NCBI GenBank assembly: GCA_018822435.1
Contig: JAHJKD010000043.1
Span: 1 to 41,058, forward strand
From: Patescibacteria group bacterium
Lineage (GTDB): Bacteria; Patescibacteriota; Patescibacteriia; UBA9570; JAHJKD01
Length of the DNA stretch: 41,058 nt
Direction of reading: 5' to 3'
Part shown: positions 24,891 through 32,184 of the stretch, in pieces
Layout of the letters: each line of letters starts with the position of its first letter
How positions within the stretch are numbered: the first letter of the stretch is position 1
Program-made: the position numbers and the translations under genes
The notes under the pieces: generated by a model
What the model saw: the letters and a program-made list of their open reading frames with translations, nothing else
Database searches by the model: none
What the model was told of the DNA's origin: nothing

Positions 24891-25325
24891 TTATGAAACC
24901 CAGGGTGGCAATAAATCGTATTTATAAATAGTATCTTCAAAAAAAGTAGACTCTACCAGTAAATAAATTACGACTGTATATAAAACGCTAATTAATACCT
25001 GATTAGCAATGCTCGGCTTTTTATCCGTCGTTTTAACAATACTAATATGCATGAGATAAAATCCAAGAAAATTAGAAATCCAATATCCAATCGCAATGGT
25101 CCAGAAAAAAGTTATTAAACTGATATCCATGAAATTCTTCAAGATCATTGTTGCTAAATATCCAAAAGCAAAAGCTAACGGAAAATTAACAAATACGTCA
25201 TTCCACCATGTTAAAGGCGATAAAATAAATCCTACAATTCCAATCAAAAGATACCAGAAGAATTTGACTGGATTATCTTTGTATTTTTCTTTTGTGGCGC
25301 GATAGAGTTCTTTGAATTTTCCCAT
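24891..25325 (-). CDS. AT-rich membrane protein inside the island
   Basis: 144 aa from ATG 25325 (MGKFKELYRATKEKYK). Four hydrophobic segments are visible (about residues 22-40, 48-63, 70-92 and 107-125), with a C-terminal DLLPPWVS. No family recognised. Its AT-rich codons and lack of a ribosome site match the native genes, not the GC-rich island genes on both sides. A TTG start at 25337 would add four residues but has no support. Confidence 0.75.
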   Translation of the reverse strand: MGKFKELYRATKEKYKDNPVKFFWYLLIGIVGFILSPLTWWNDVFVNFPLAFAFGYLATMILKNFMDISLITFFWTIAIGYWISNFLGFYLMHISIVKTTDKKPSIANQVLISVLYTVVIYLLVESTFFEDTIYKYDLLPPWVS

Positions 25326-25359
25326 AATATTTATCAATTATTGCACTTAAAAGGGGTAG

Positions 25360-25402
25360 CTGCTCTCCGGGTCAGGGTTAGAACCTGAGCACCGGAGAAC
25401 AG
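25360..25402 (-). terminator. Hairpin after the CadD-like gene
   Basis: On the minus strand CTGTTCTCCGG (25402-25392) pairs with CCGGAGAGCAG (25370-25360) with one mismatch, and an inner CAGG/CCTG pair closes the loop. The tail is CTACCCCTTTT. It resembles the GGDEF-gene hairpins in place and in the ACCC tail. Confidence 0.65.
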
Positions 25403-25406
25403 TGCG

Positions 25407-26000
25407 CTAGCCCGCGGAATGCATGACATCAGCCATGCACGCTCCTCCACCAAGAAGGATCACGACTCCGAAGCAGATGATGGCCGTGGCGCCGAAAATG
25501 GCCACGACCCGCAAATGCTTGCGAAGCAGGATGGTGAACCAGTGCATGCCGGCCAGAGCCAGGCTTGCACCGATGATGTTCCCCACTCCGAGAAGCAGAA
25601 TGCTCTTCGTGGAACCCGTCATGTGGATAAGCAGAGACGTATTGACCGAGACATCGTCCGTCATGTTCATGAGGTAGAACCCCAGGGACATGAGGAACAT
25701 CTTGACCGGTCCGTTCGTCTTCCGGCTCTCATCGTCGGGTGACGGCAGGTTCCGAAGAACCATGACGCCGACCACGATCGGGACGAGACCAACCGCATTG
25801 GTGCTCTCCCCGAAGATCGGTCCCACCAGGTGGGCGATCAACGTGGACAGACCGAACATCAGCATGGTCCCAACAAGTGTGCCGGCCACGATCGCAGCAC
25901 GCGAACGGGGCTGGCAGATCGACAAGAGCGTAAGGATCACCAGAAGGTCATCCACGCCCGTCGACATCCAAGTCGCAATTCCCAGCATAACTTCGAACAT
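25407..26000 (-). CDS. CadD-like cadmium-resistance family transporter
   Basis: 197 aa from ATG 26000, set by the strong ribosome site AGGAGGT. About six membrane helices form two halves, each opening with an acidic motif: STGVDDLLVILTLL near the N-terminus and NMTDDVSVNTSLL in the middle. This is the arrangement of the CadD/cadmium resistance transporter family (related to LysE exporters). The substrate could be a metal or another small cation. GC-rich like the GGDEF genes. A 27-residue longer reading frame upstream lies in the leader and is not used. Confidence 0.78.
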   Translation of the reverse strand: MFEVMLGIATWMSTGVDDLLVILTLLSICQPRSRAAIVAGTLVGTMLMFGLSTLIAHLVGPIFGESTNAVGLVPIVVGVMVLRNLPSPDDESRKTNGPVKMFLMSLGFYLMNMTDDVSVNTSLLIHMTGSTKSILLLGVGNIIGASLALAGMHWFTILLRKHLRVVAIFGATAIICFGVVILLGGGACMADVMHSAG

Positions 26001-26079
26001 GGTAACCTCCTGATATATTGAAATGGTGCTAGCGGTAAACAAAAAAAACAGCCATATATACAGGTCAACTAGACAGCAC

Positions 26080-26108
26080 ACAATAACAAATTGGCCTTAT
26101 TTTGTCAA
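26080..26108 (-). promoter_or_regulatory. Promoter of the CadD-like gene, overlapping the end of the DUF167 gene
   Basis: Minus strand TTGACA at 26108-26103, 17-bp spacer, TATTGT at 26085-26080. The -35 box lies inside the last codons of the DUF167 gene, which marks the right boundary of the island. The leader is about 75 nt. Confidence 0.6.
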
Positions 26109-26324
26109 GGCTACCTGCTTTTTTCGGCTATTTTTACCCCTCTTTATAGTAATATTCGATTTTGGCACATTATACTCCTCAGAAAGCACTTTTATCAATT
26201 CTTCATTAGCTTTCCCTTTTTCCCGCACAGCATTCAATTTTATCTTTAAAAAGCCCCCAGATTCTCCGACTATTTCGGATCTGGGGGCATTGGTAATAAC
26301 TTTAATATTCAGGATCTGTTCCAC
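26097..26324 (-). CDS. DUF167/YggU family protein
   Basis: 75 aa, a typical length for this family. Characteristic text: ITNAPRSEIVGESGGFLKIKL, then AVREKGKANEELIKVLSEEY and KRGKNSRKKQV. The fold is known for E. coli YggU, but the function is not. It lies 2 nt after the calcium-motif gene and ends the fum-argS operon. Confidence 0.9.
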   Translation of the reverse strand: MEQILNIKVITNAPRSEIVGESGGFLKIKLNAVREKGKANEELIKVLSEEYNVPKSNITIKRGKNSRKKQVALTK

Positions 26325-26326
26325 TA

Positions 26327-26956
26327 TTACGGTAAAATAATTCCTACTGATTCGATCTTATCCTTAAACATTTCCACCCATTGCTTTCCGTCCTTGGCCT
26401 CAAACACGATCTCTCCCGTGCCAGCCGGATTAAATCCGTTCAAGATCTCTTCCATGTCGCCGTAAGTGTCGTTGTCAGAATCGACCGCATTCACTTTCGT
26501 GCCAAAAAGTTCCTCTAAAATATCAGGAATGCCGTCTTTATCCGTATCTACTAATTGCTCTGTGCCCAGCTCTCTGACAAAGAAAATAGTCTTCGTGCCA
26601 CAAGTAGCCGATGATTCTGCTAAAAAGAAACAGTCATTATAAGTAACAGCCGTCAGTTCAACCACGCCGGCAGCTGGCTGATTCGTGTTCAGCGGTGCAT
26701 TTGTGTTAGCATTGGCATTCATGTTTTCATTCGTATTGCCGTTTGCATTGGCATTGGCATTGGCATTTGTATTCAGTGGTACAACTATTTCATCTGTTAC
26801 GGACACTTGTTCAACTACGACTGGTTCCGGCTCTGTCCTTCCCAGTAAGCCGTCCAAATATCCGGCATAATAAGCATAATAGCCCACGCCGCCCAATATC
26901 ACGAGCACCAGGACGACAATAAGTACGATTATTAATGTTTTTCCTTGTTGGTTCAT
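26327..26956 (-). CDS. Membrane-anchored protein with Asn-rich linker and DxDxDG calcium motifs
   Basis: 209 aa. Membrane helix at about 7-30, then an Asn/Ala/Thr-rich linker (62-93) encoded partly by a GCATTG hexanucleotide tandem repeat, then a domain with two cysteines (NDCFFLAESSATC, 109 and 119). Calcium-type loops are DTDKDGIPDILEE (137-149) and DSDNDTYGDMEE (159-170), and it ends with GFNPAGTGE. Order and sequence match the protein at 18703 (CFFL, paired Cys, GFNP), so the two are paralogues. Both sit in operons with an aminoacyl-tRNA synthetase gene. Probably a cell-surface protein; role unknown. Confidence 0.85.
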   Translation of the reverse strand: MNQQGKTLIIVLIVVLVLVILGGVGYYAYYAGYLDGLLGRTEPEPVVVEQVSVTDEIVVPLNTNANANANANGNTNENMNANANTNAPLNTNQPAAGVVELTAVTYNDCFFLAESSATCGTKTIFFVRELGTEQLVDTDKDGIPDILEELFGTKVNAVDSDNDTYGDMEEILNGFNPAGTGEIVFEAKDGKQWVEMFKDKIESVGIILP

Positions 26957-26962
26957 AATAAT

Positions 26963-28102
26963 TTATATTTTAATTTTTTTATATGTCTTTAGGGTCTCAC
27001 GGGCGGCTTTATTCCAGGAAAACTTCTTGGCCTGTTCCCCTCCCTTTTTGATCATGGTCTCCCTTTTTGTAAGAGAACCTAAAACCTGGTCCAAACCCTT
27101 CTCCATTGATTTTACACTTTTTGGATTCACCAGTAAAGCCGCGTCCCCGGCCACTTCCGGCAAAGATGAAACATCAGATGTTATCACAGGGGTATCCAGA
27201 TTCATGGCTTCAAGCACAGGCAAGCCAAAACCTTCCCACAAAGAAGGAAAAACAAACGCGGTGGCCGACGACATTAGGGCTATTTTTTCATCATGAGTAA
27301 CATAATCAATATAGCGAACACGTCCGCATTTAGATTTTTTTACAGCACTGAAAAAATCATCAAACTTCCACCCTTTCCCCCCGGCAATGATCAGCTTAAA
27401 ATCCTGGTACTTCTTATACTTGGTCATCATGAGCCGGTCAAAAGCTTTCACTAAATTATCCAAATTTTTTCTCGGTTCAATTGTCCCGACATAAAACACA
27501 AAATTATCTCCGGTATCAAATTTCTTTTTAATTTTTTCGATTTTATCCCGAGCTTGTCGAGGGACTTTTTCAAAACCCTCATAAATCACATCAATTTTTT
27601 CTGTATCTGTTTTAAACAACTTGATAATATTATTTTTTGTTGATTCAGAAACAGCAATAATCTTATCTGCTTTTTCGACTGACTTAGGTACAACATACTT
27701 TGTAGAAAATCCTTGTTTAGAAGGAAACCAGGAAGGATGATTATAAATTGCCAAATCATGAATTGTAATAACGCAAGGCGCTTTTACATTCATGGACACA
27801 GTATTAGCCGGACCATGGAATAAATCAATTTTTTCTCGATTAATAACAGCCGAAATAATTAAATGCGAATATCCATATGGCATGTATTTTTTATATTGGG
27901 AAAAAGGAAACTTAATAATTTTTACATTTTTCTTTTCAAATTCTTTTGTATCCGGCGCCCGGTGGTCAAAAAACAAAACATACTCATTGCTTTTATCAAT
28001 GGCAATCAGATTTTTAACCAAATAATAAGTATAATGGCCCACCCCGGCTTTTTCACCCAAGTTGGGTGATAATATTGTGCGGCAATCAATTCCTATTCGC
28101 AT
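26963..28102 (-). CDS. Family 4 glycosyltransferase (GT-B fold)
   Basis: 379 aa. N-terminal GIDCRTI and GVGHYTYYLVKNL resemble the acceptor-side loop; APCVITIHDLAIYNHP is typical of GT4. The donor half has VGTIEPRKNLDNLVKAF and SLWEGFGLPVLEAMNLDTPVITS, with the E-x7-E motif of GT4 retaining enzymes, then SLPEVAGDAALLVNP. It probably builds a cell-envelope glycan from a nucleotide-sugar. Its ATG overlaps the argS stop (TAATG). A palindromic repeat at 27546-27564 is inserted in frame and encodes PRQARDKI. Confidence 0.93.
   Translation of the reverse strand: MRIGIDCRTILSPNLGEKAGVGHYTYYLVKNLIAIDKSNEYVLFFDHRAPDTKEFEKKNVKIIKFPFSQYKKYMPYGYSHLIISAVINREKIDLFHGPANTVSMNVKAPCVITIHDLAIYNHPSWFPSKQGFSTKYVVPKSVEKADKIIAVSESTKNNIIKLFKTDTEKIDVIYEGFEKVPRQARDKIEKIKKKFDTGDNFVFYVGTIEPRKNLDNLVKAFDRLMMTKYKKYQDFKLIIAGGKGWKFDDFFSAVKKSKCGRVRYIDYVTHDEKIALMSSATAFVFPSLWEGFGLPVLEAMNLDTPVITSDVSSLPEVAGDAALLVNPKSVKSMEKGLDQVLGSLTKRETMIKKGGEQAKKFSWNKAARETLKTYKKIKI
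27546..27564. repeat. Palindromic repeat inserted in the glycosyltransferase coding sequence
   Basis: TCCCGAGCTTGTCGAGGGA is an imperfect palindrome of the widespread CTTGTCGA-cored repeat type. It is read in frame as part of VPRQARDKI, between the two GT-B halves (near residue 185), where an insertion is likely to be tolerated. Confidence 0.6.
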
Positions 28103-29739
28103 TACATTTTATTGGGCGCACTAACGCCCATTAAAGTTAATACATTAGCTAAAGTTTGCTTGGTGGCTTTTATTAAAAATAAACGTGAGGCATTTACTTC
28201 ACCATTATCAATCACGCGGCAATGGTTATAAAAATTATGGAACTTCCTGGCAATCCCAATCGCGTAAAACGGCAACTTATGCACTTCCCTGTTTCGGGCG
28301 GCTTCTTCTAAAATATCCGGCATTTTCACTAATTCTTTTATCAAAGCCTTTTCATGTTCGCTTGTAAATTCTAAGCGGCTCGGCATTTCTGTTTTCTTTG
28401 TCTTTTCAAGAATACTGCTTATGCGGGCATGCGCATATTGCACATAATAAACTGGATTCTTTTCTGATTTTTGTTTTGCTAAAGCCATATCAAAATCCAT
28501 GTGCTTATCCAGCGAATTCATTAAAAAGAAAAACCGCACGGCATCAATGCCGACTTCATCAACTAATTCATCCAAAGTCACGAACACGCCTTTGCGTTTG
28601 GACATTTTCAGCTCTTTGCCCTTGAACACTAATCGCACATTCTGGTAAATAATGACTTCCAGCTGGCCTTTATGATCAAGAATTTCCGAAGCAGCCTGCA
28701 ACCGGGCCACATCGCCATGATGGTCTGCTCCCAGGATCATAATTACCTTTTCATATTTTCTTTTATTAAAACGATTATCAGCATAAAGAATATCAGAGAA
28801 AAAATAAGTCGGCTTGCCATCTTGTTTGATCACTACCCTGTCCTTATCATCGCCAAATTTCGTGCTTTTAAACCAGATCGCGCCTTCTTTCAGATAAACC
28901 AAATCTTTCTCTTTTAAAAATGCCAACATCTTTTCTTTATTATCATTTTCATAGAGCTGTGATTCTCGGAACCATTGGTTGAATTTAATGCCGCACTTTA
29001 TTTCCAGAACTTCACGGACATTTACTATCATTTCTTCCAAGGCCCACTCTGTGACTCTCTTTTTCGTGCGGACCAAGGCTTTTTGGTCAGTCAGTTTTAC
29101 ATTCTTTAAATCAACTTTTTTTGCTAATTCTATAATATAATCGCCTTGATATAATTCTTCAGGATAATCCACATTCATGCCTTCTTGCTGCAAATATCTC
29201 CTGACCACAGATTCACCCAGTAAATCAATCTGTTTGCCGCTGTCATTGATGTAATATTCTTTATATGGCTTGTAGCCGACTTTCCTTAAAACATTCGCCA
29301 GCACATCTCCGGTAAAACCGCCCCGGCCATTTCCCATATGAAGAGGTCCGGTCGGATTCGCGGAAATGAACTCTATTTGGATCTTTTTGTCTTCACCAAA
29401 ATTTTGTTTGCCGTAATTTTGCTTTTCTTCATTTATTTTCTTAAGCTCTTTATTGTAAACCGATTGTCTTAAAAAAATATTTAAAAAACCCGGCCCGGCT
29501 ATTTCCACTTTTTCAAAACTGGTCCACTCTAAATATTCTTTTATCTTTTCCGCTACTTCACGCGGATTCTTCCTTAATTTGCTGGCAATAACCATAGCGA
29601 CATTACAGGAATAATCGCCGAATTTTTCCTGATCCGGATATTCTATCTGATATTCCGGCAAGGCAAAGCCTAACCAGACATTGTCTTTTTGATATCTTTC
29701 AATTGCTTTATCAACTTGTTTTTTAATTACTTCCTTCAT
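28102..29739 (-). CDS. argS: Arginyl-tRNA synthetase
   Basis: 545 aa class I synthetase. N-terminal Arg-specific domain (about 1-110), then the HIGH-type box ANPTGPLHMGNGRGG, YYINDSGKQIDLLGES, the substrate site ILGADHHGDVARL, KMSKRKG as the KMSKS box, and a DALR anticodon-binding domain with VQYAHARISSIL. It charges tRNA-Arg. The ATG overlaps the fumarase stop (ATGA) and its own stop overlaps the glycosyltransferase start, so three genes are translationally coupled. Confidence 0.97.
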   Translation of the reverse strand: MKEVIKKQVDKAIERYQKDNVWLGFALPEYQIEYPDQEKFGDYSCNVAMVIASKLRKNPREVAEKIKEYLEWTSFEKVEIAGPGFLNIFLRQSVYNKELKKINEEKQNYGKQNFGEDKKIQIEFISANPTGPLHMGNGRGGFTGDVLANVLRKVGYKPYKEYYINDSGKQIDLLGESVVRRYLQQEGMNVDYPEELYQGDYIIELAKKVDLKNVKLTDQKALVRTKKRVTEWALEEMIVNVREVLEIKCGIKFNQWFRESQLYENDNKEKMLAFLKEKDLVYLKEGAIWFKSTKFGDDKDRVVIKQDGKPTYFFSDILYADNRFNKRKYEKVIMILGADHHGDVARLQAASEILDHKGQLEVIIYQNVRLVFKGKELKMSKRKGVFVTLDELVDEVGIDAVRFFFLMNSLDKHMDFDMALAKQKSEKNPVYYVQYAHARISSILEKTKKTEMPSRLEFTSEHEKALIKELVKMPDILEEAARNREVHKLPFYAIGIARKFHNFYNHCRVIDNGEVNASRLFLIKATKQTLANVLTLMGVSAPNKM

Positions 29740-31172
29740 TTGCTATGTTCTTTCATTAATTTGTCATATATTTTCTCTGATTTTTTTTCTACCTTGTCAT
29801 ACAAGCTTTCGCCTTTCGCATCCATTGTAACGAGCAGAGGAATGCCCGGCTCCTTTACTTCAATATTCCAGATCGCTTCTGGCATGCCAAAATCTTTTTT
29901 ATATCCCTTATTTATCCTCATCAATTTAGCCGGCATAGCTCCGACGCCGCCAAAACCTTCAAAATATATGGCCCCTTTTTCCAATTTATTCATTCCGCCT
30001 TTGCCGATAATTGCCTTAATATCATATTTTTTAATAATCTGATTTTGATATTCATCCATGCGCGCGGAAGTAGTCGGCCCGGCCGCGGCAATGCATTGAT
30101 TGCAGTCAGCCAGTATCCCGCAATGATAAATAACATTACTGATATCTAATTTTTTATTTGTCTCCAATAAATATTTATGTGCCCTGTCCCTGGCCGTGGT
30201 AATTTCTCCTGTTAATAGCACCCGATCACCGACTTTTAATTGATAATTCTTATCAATCGGCGCAAGAACTCTATTATATCGTTTAAAGTCTTGAGTAAAT
30301 TTTGGATAATTAAAATTTCGAGATTTTCGTTCTATTCGTGCTTTCGTGTTCCTAATGATCAGCTTTCCCCGCCTGTCCGCATAGCACATATAGCTGATAG
30401 CCACAAAATAACTGGCCGGATGGCGATAGCTTTCATCTAGGTCTTTAATAAAAACATCTAGTATGGTTGTTTTGCCACCCAAGCCAAGCGGGCCAATGCC
30501 TAATTTATTTACCTGATTTTTTATTTTAGTTTCCAAACTTGTTGATTTTTCTCTGACTTTTCTTAGTAATTGCTTTTTCGCTTCCTCACAAGCTTTTACT
30601 TGCGTACCAGCCACGGCAATTCCGAGAATGCCTGGCGAACAGCCCTTGCCTTGCGCTTCAAATACCGTTTTTAAGGCCGCCCTTAAGATCCCTTCTTCAT
30701 TTCTTTCTGAACCAGTCAATTTATGAACCTGTGACACATTCTCCGAGCCTCCGCCTTTCAGCAATAAATTAATTTCTGTAGTCGGCTTATCCCAAAAATC
30801 AATATGAATTTCCGGAATATTTGTTCCCATATTTTTATTGTCAGACACACGGACCGCATTATGCCTGAGCGGCACTTGTTTCGTGGCTTCGTCAGTCGCC
30901 TCCTGTATCGCCTTAATAACTTTTAAATCAAAACCATCTTTTCCAAACTTGATATAAAAAGCCGGCGTGCCTGTGTCCTGGCACATTGGCCGGCCTGTAA
31001 TTTCCGCTTGTTTTAAATTTTCTAAAATAACAGAATAGACTTCAAAAGCAAGGGACCCTGGTTTTTCTCTTTTTCTGGCCGCTATCAATGCCTCAGCTAC
31101 ATCAGACGGTATCTGGCTGGCTGTTTGTTTATAAAGCTCTATTATTTGATTTTTTAAAGTTTTTTGATTCAT
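29736..31172 (-). CDS. Class I (iron-sulfur) fumarase / tartrate dehydratase, alpha-beta fused
   Basis: 478 aa single chain. The N-terminal (alpha) part carries the three cluster cysteines: MCQDTGTPAFY, GKGCSPGILG and the Cys in ISYMCYADRRGK. A beta part follows from LKVGDRVLLTGEITTARD, with YHCGILADCNQCIAAAGPTTSARMDEY and IGKGGM. The reaction is reversible hydration of fumarate to malate, or dehydration of tartrate in close relatives; sequence alone does not decide. No other TCA-cycle gene is visible here. It leads the operon with argS, GT4, the calcium-motif protein and DUF167. Confidence 0.9.
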   Translation of the reverse strand: MNQKTLKNQIIELYKQTASQIPSDVAEALIAARKREKPGSLAFEVYSVILENLKQAEITGRPMCQDTGTPAFYIKFGKDGFDLKVIKAIQEATDEATKQVPLRHNAVRVSDNKNMGTNIPEIHIDFWDKPTTEINLLLKGGGSENVSQVHKLTGSERNEEGILRAALKTVFEAQGKGCSPGILGIAVAGTQVKACEEAKKQLLRKVREKSTSLETKIKNQVNKLGIGPLGLGGKTTILDVFIKDLDESYRHPASYFVAISYMCYADRRGKLIIRNTKARIERKSRNFNYPKFTQDFKRYNRVLAPIDKNYQLKVGDRVLLTGEITTARDRAHKYLLETNKKLDISNVIYHCGILADCNQCIAAAGPTTSARMDEYQNQIIKKYDIKAIIGKGGMNKLEKGAIYFEGFGGVGAMPAKLMRINKGYKKDFGMPEAIWNIEVKEPGIPLLVTMDAKGESLYDKVEKKSEKIYDKLMKEHSK

Positions 31173-31188
31173 ATCGTTTCATTTTTCA

Positions 31189-31253
31189 CCCCGAATAAAT
31201 TCGGGGCTAAAAAATTTTTAGTACCCCCAATTTATTGGGGGTACTAAAAATTT
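31189..31253 (-). promoter_or_regulatory. Two tandem hairpins in the leader of the fumarase operon
   Basis: 31212-31253 is an inverted repeat with 17-bp perfect arms (AAATTTTTAGTACCCCC and its complement) around AATTTATT. 31189-31206 is a second one, CCCCGAATAAATTCGGGG. A minus-strand TATAAT at 31264-31259 would start transcription near 31252, so the mRNA would begin with both hairpins, about 80 nt before ATG 31172. They may stabilise the mRNA 5' end, attenuate transcription or terminate upstream read-through. Confidence 0.6.
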
Positions 31254-31278
31254 AAGTTATTATACTATACCAAAAACA

Positions 31279-31306
31279 TTGAAAAAAATAAACCATCATA
31301 TATACT
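31279..31306 (+). promoter_or_regulatory. smpB promoter TTGAAA-16-TATACT, 6 nt before ATG
   Basis: TTGAAA at 31279-31284, 16-bp spacer, TATACT at 31301-31306, then GTCTCT and ATG at 31313. The transcript should start at or beside the start codon, so smpB mRNA is probably leaderless. It would drive smpB, tmRNA and perhaps infC-rpmI-rplT. Confidence 0.65.
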
Positions 31307-31312
31307 GTCTCT

Positions 31313-31762
31313 ATGCCAACATTAGCCACCAACAAACAAGGTTTATACAATTACGAGGTCAAAGATAAATTTGAGGCCGGTATTGTGCTATCCGGATGTG
31401 AAGTAAAATCAACCAAAAAAGGCCATGTAAATTTAAAAGGTTCTTATGTATCTTATGAAAAAGGTGATCTTTGGCTAAAAAATGCTCACATCTCTGCTTA
31501 TCAGGCTAAAAACCAGCCTGGCTACGACCCGATCCACCCGCGCAAGCTTTTAATGAAAAGAACAGAAATCGACTCTTTAATGGGAAAATCCAAACAAAAG
31601 GGCTTGACAATACTGCCCATTTCCTTATATACTAAAGGCGGCCTAATTAAGGTCAAGGTAGGATTGGCGCGTGGTAAAAAAGCCCACGACAAGCGCGATC
31701 TTATTAAAAAACGTGATGCTGACCGTAGAATTGGACGGGCATTACGTAAAAAACTCCCTTAA
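31313..31762 (+). CDS. smpB: SsrA-binding protein SmpB
   Basis: 149 aa. It binds the tRNA-like end of tmRNA and places it in stalled ribosomes for trans-translation. Diagnostic text: ATNKQGLYNYEVKDKFEAG, LSGCEVKSTKKGHVNLKGSY, KNAHISAYQ, then HPRKLLMKRTEI and a basic tail GKKAHDKRDLIKKRDADR that enters the ribosome mRNA channel. Its TAA stop at 31760-31762 is immediately followed by the first base of tmRNA. Confidence 0.97.
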   Translation: MPTLATNKQGLYNYEVKDKFEAGIVLSGCEVKSTKKGHVNLKGSYVSYEKGDLWLKNAHISAYQAKNQPGYDPIHPRKLLMKRTEIDSLMGKSKQKGLTILPISLYTKGGLIKVKVGLARGKKAHDKRDLIKKRDADRRIGRALRKKLP

Positions 31763-32161
31763 GGGGATGATTTTAATCGATAGAACTTTTACATCAATCA
31801 TTGTTCTTAGCTAAGCGATCCAGTAGGCTTGTTCAAACCATCTGGAACTCTAAGTGCAAACAACTTAGTAGCAAAGGTTAAAGGAGCAGTAAAGCAATTT
31901 GCCAGCTCTTTCGCTTTTGCGCCAGCTGTCGCTTAATCCCGATAGCCATCCGACTTTCTGACGCCTCTAGGGAATAACCGGGTGCCATTTTTCGAGGCTT
32001 TACTTTCAGATGCTGTTTTCTGGAAGCGAATGTTTAAGCAGCTAGGAAATTTTCTATTTTGTCTGTTTAGAGGCTAATTTCCAAAATTTTAAAACAGTCT
32101 ATGCTAAGTAAACCGGTGATCGAGAAAGTCCTAGACGCGGGTGTGATCCCCGCCATCTCCA
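31763..32161 (+). ncRNA. ssrA: Transfer-messenger RNA (tmRNA)
   Basis: The acceptor stem pairs GGGGATG (31763-31769) with CATCTCC (32154-32160), with one G-U; the discriminator is A32161 and CCA is not encoded (CAA follows). The T arm GCGGG/CCCGC is intact, but its loop reads TGTGATC where TTC(A/G)A is normal. The tag frame from GCA at 31856 reads ANNLVAKVKGAVKQFASSFA then FAPAVA and stops at TAA 31934-31936: 26 residues, much longer than the usual 8-15, with the hydrophobic end expected for protease recognition. Pseudoknot-forming pairs flank the tag. Order smpB-ssrA-infC on one strand. Confidence 0.93.
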
Positions 32162-32184
32162 CAATTAATAAATAAATAAAAAAA

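Noticed and set aside
19700-26110. Island considered as a prophage or integrated plasmid
   Set aside because: No integrase, capsid, replication or partition gene, no tRNA and no flanking direct repeats were seen; only the composition and expression signals differ.
26737-26767. GCATTG tandem repeat considered as a CRISPR or regulatory repeat
   Set aside because: It is an in-frame hexanucleotide microsatellite encoding the Asn-Ala linker of the calcium-motif protein.
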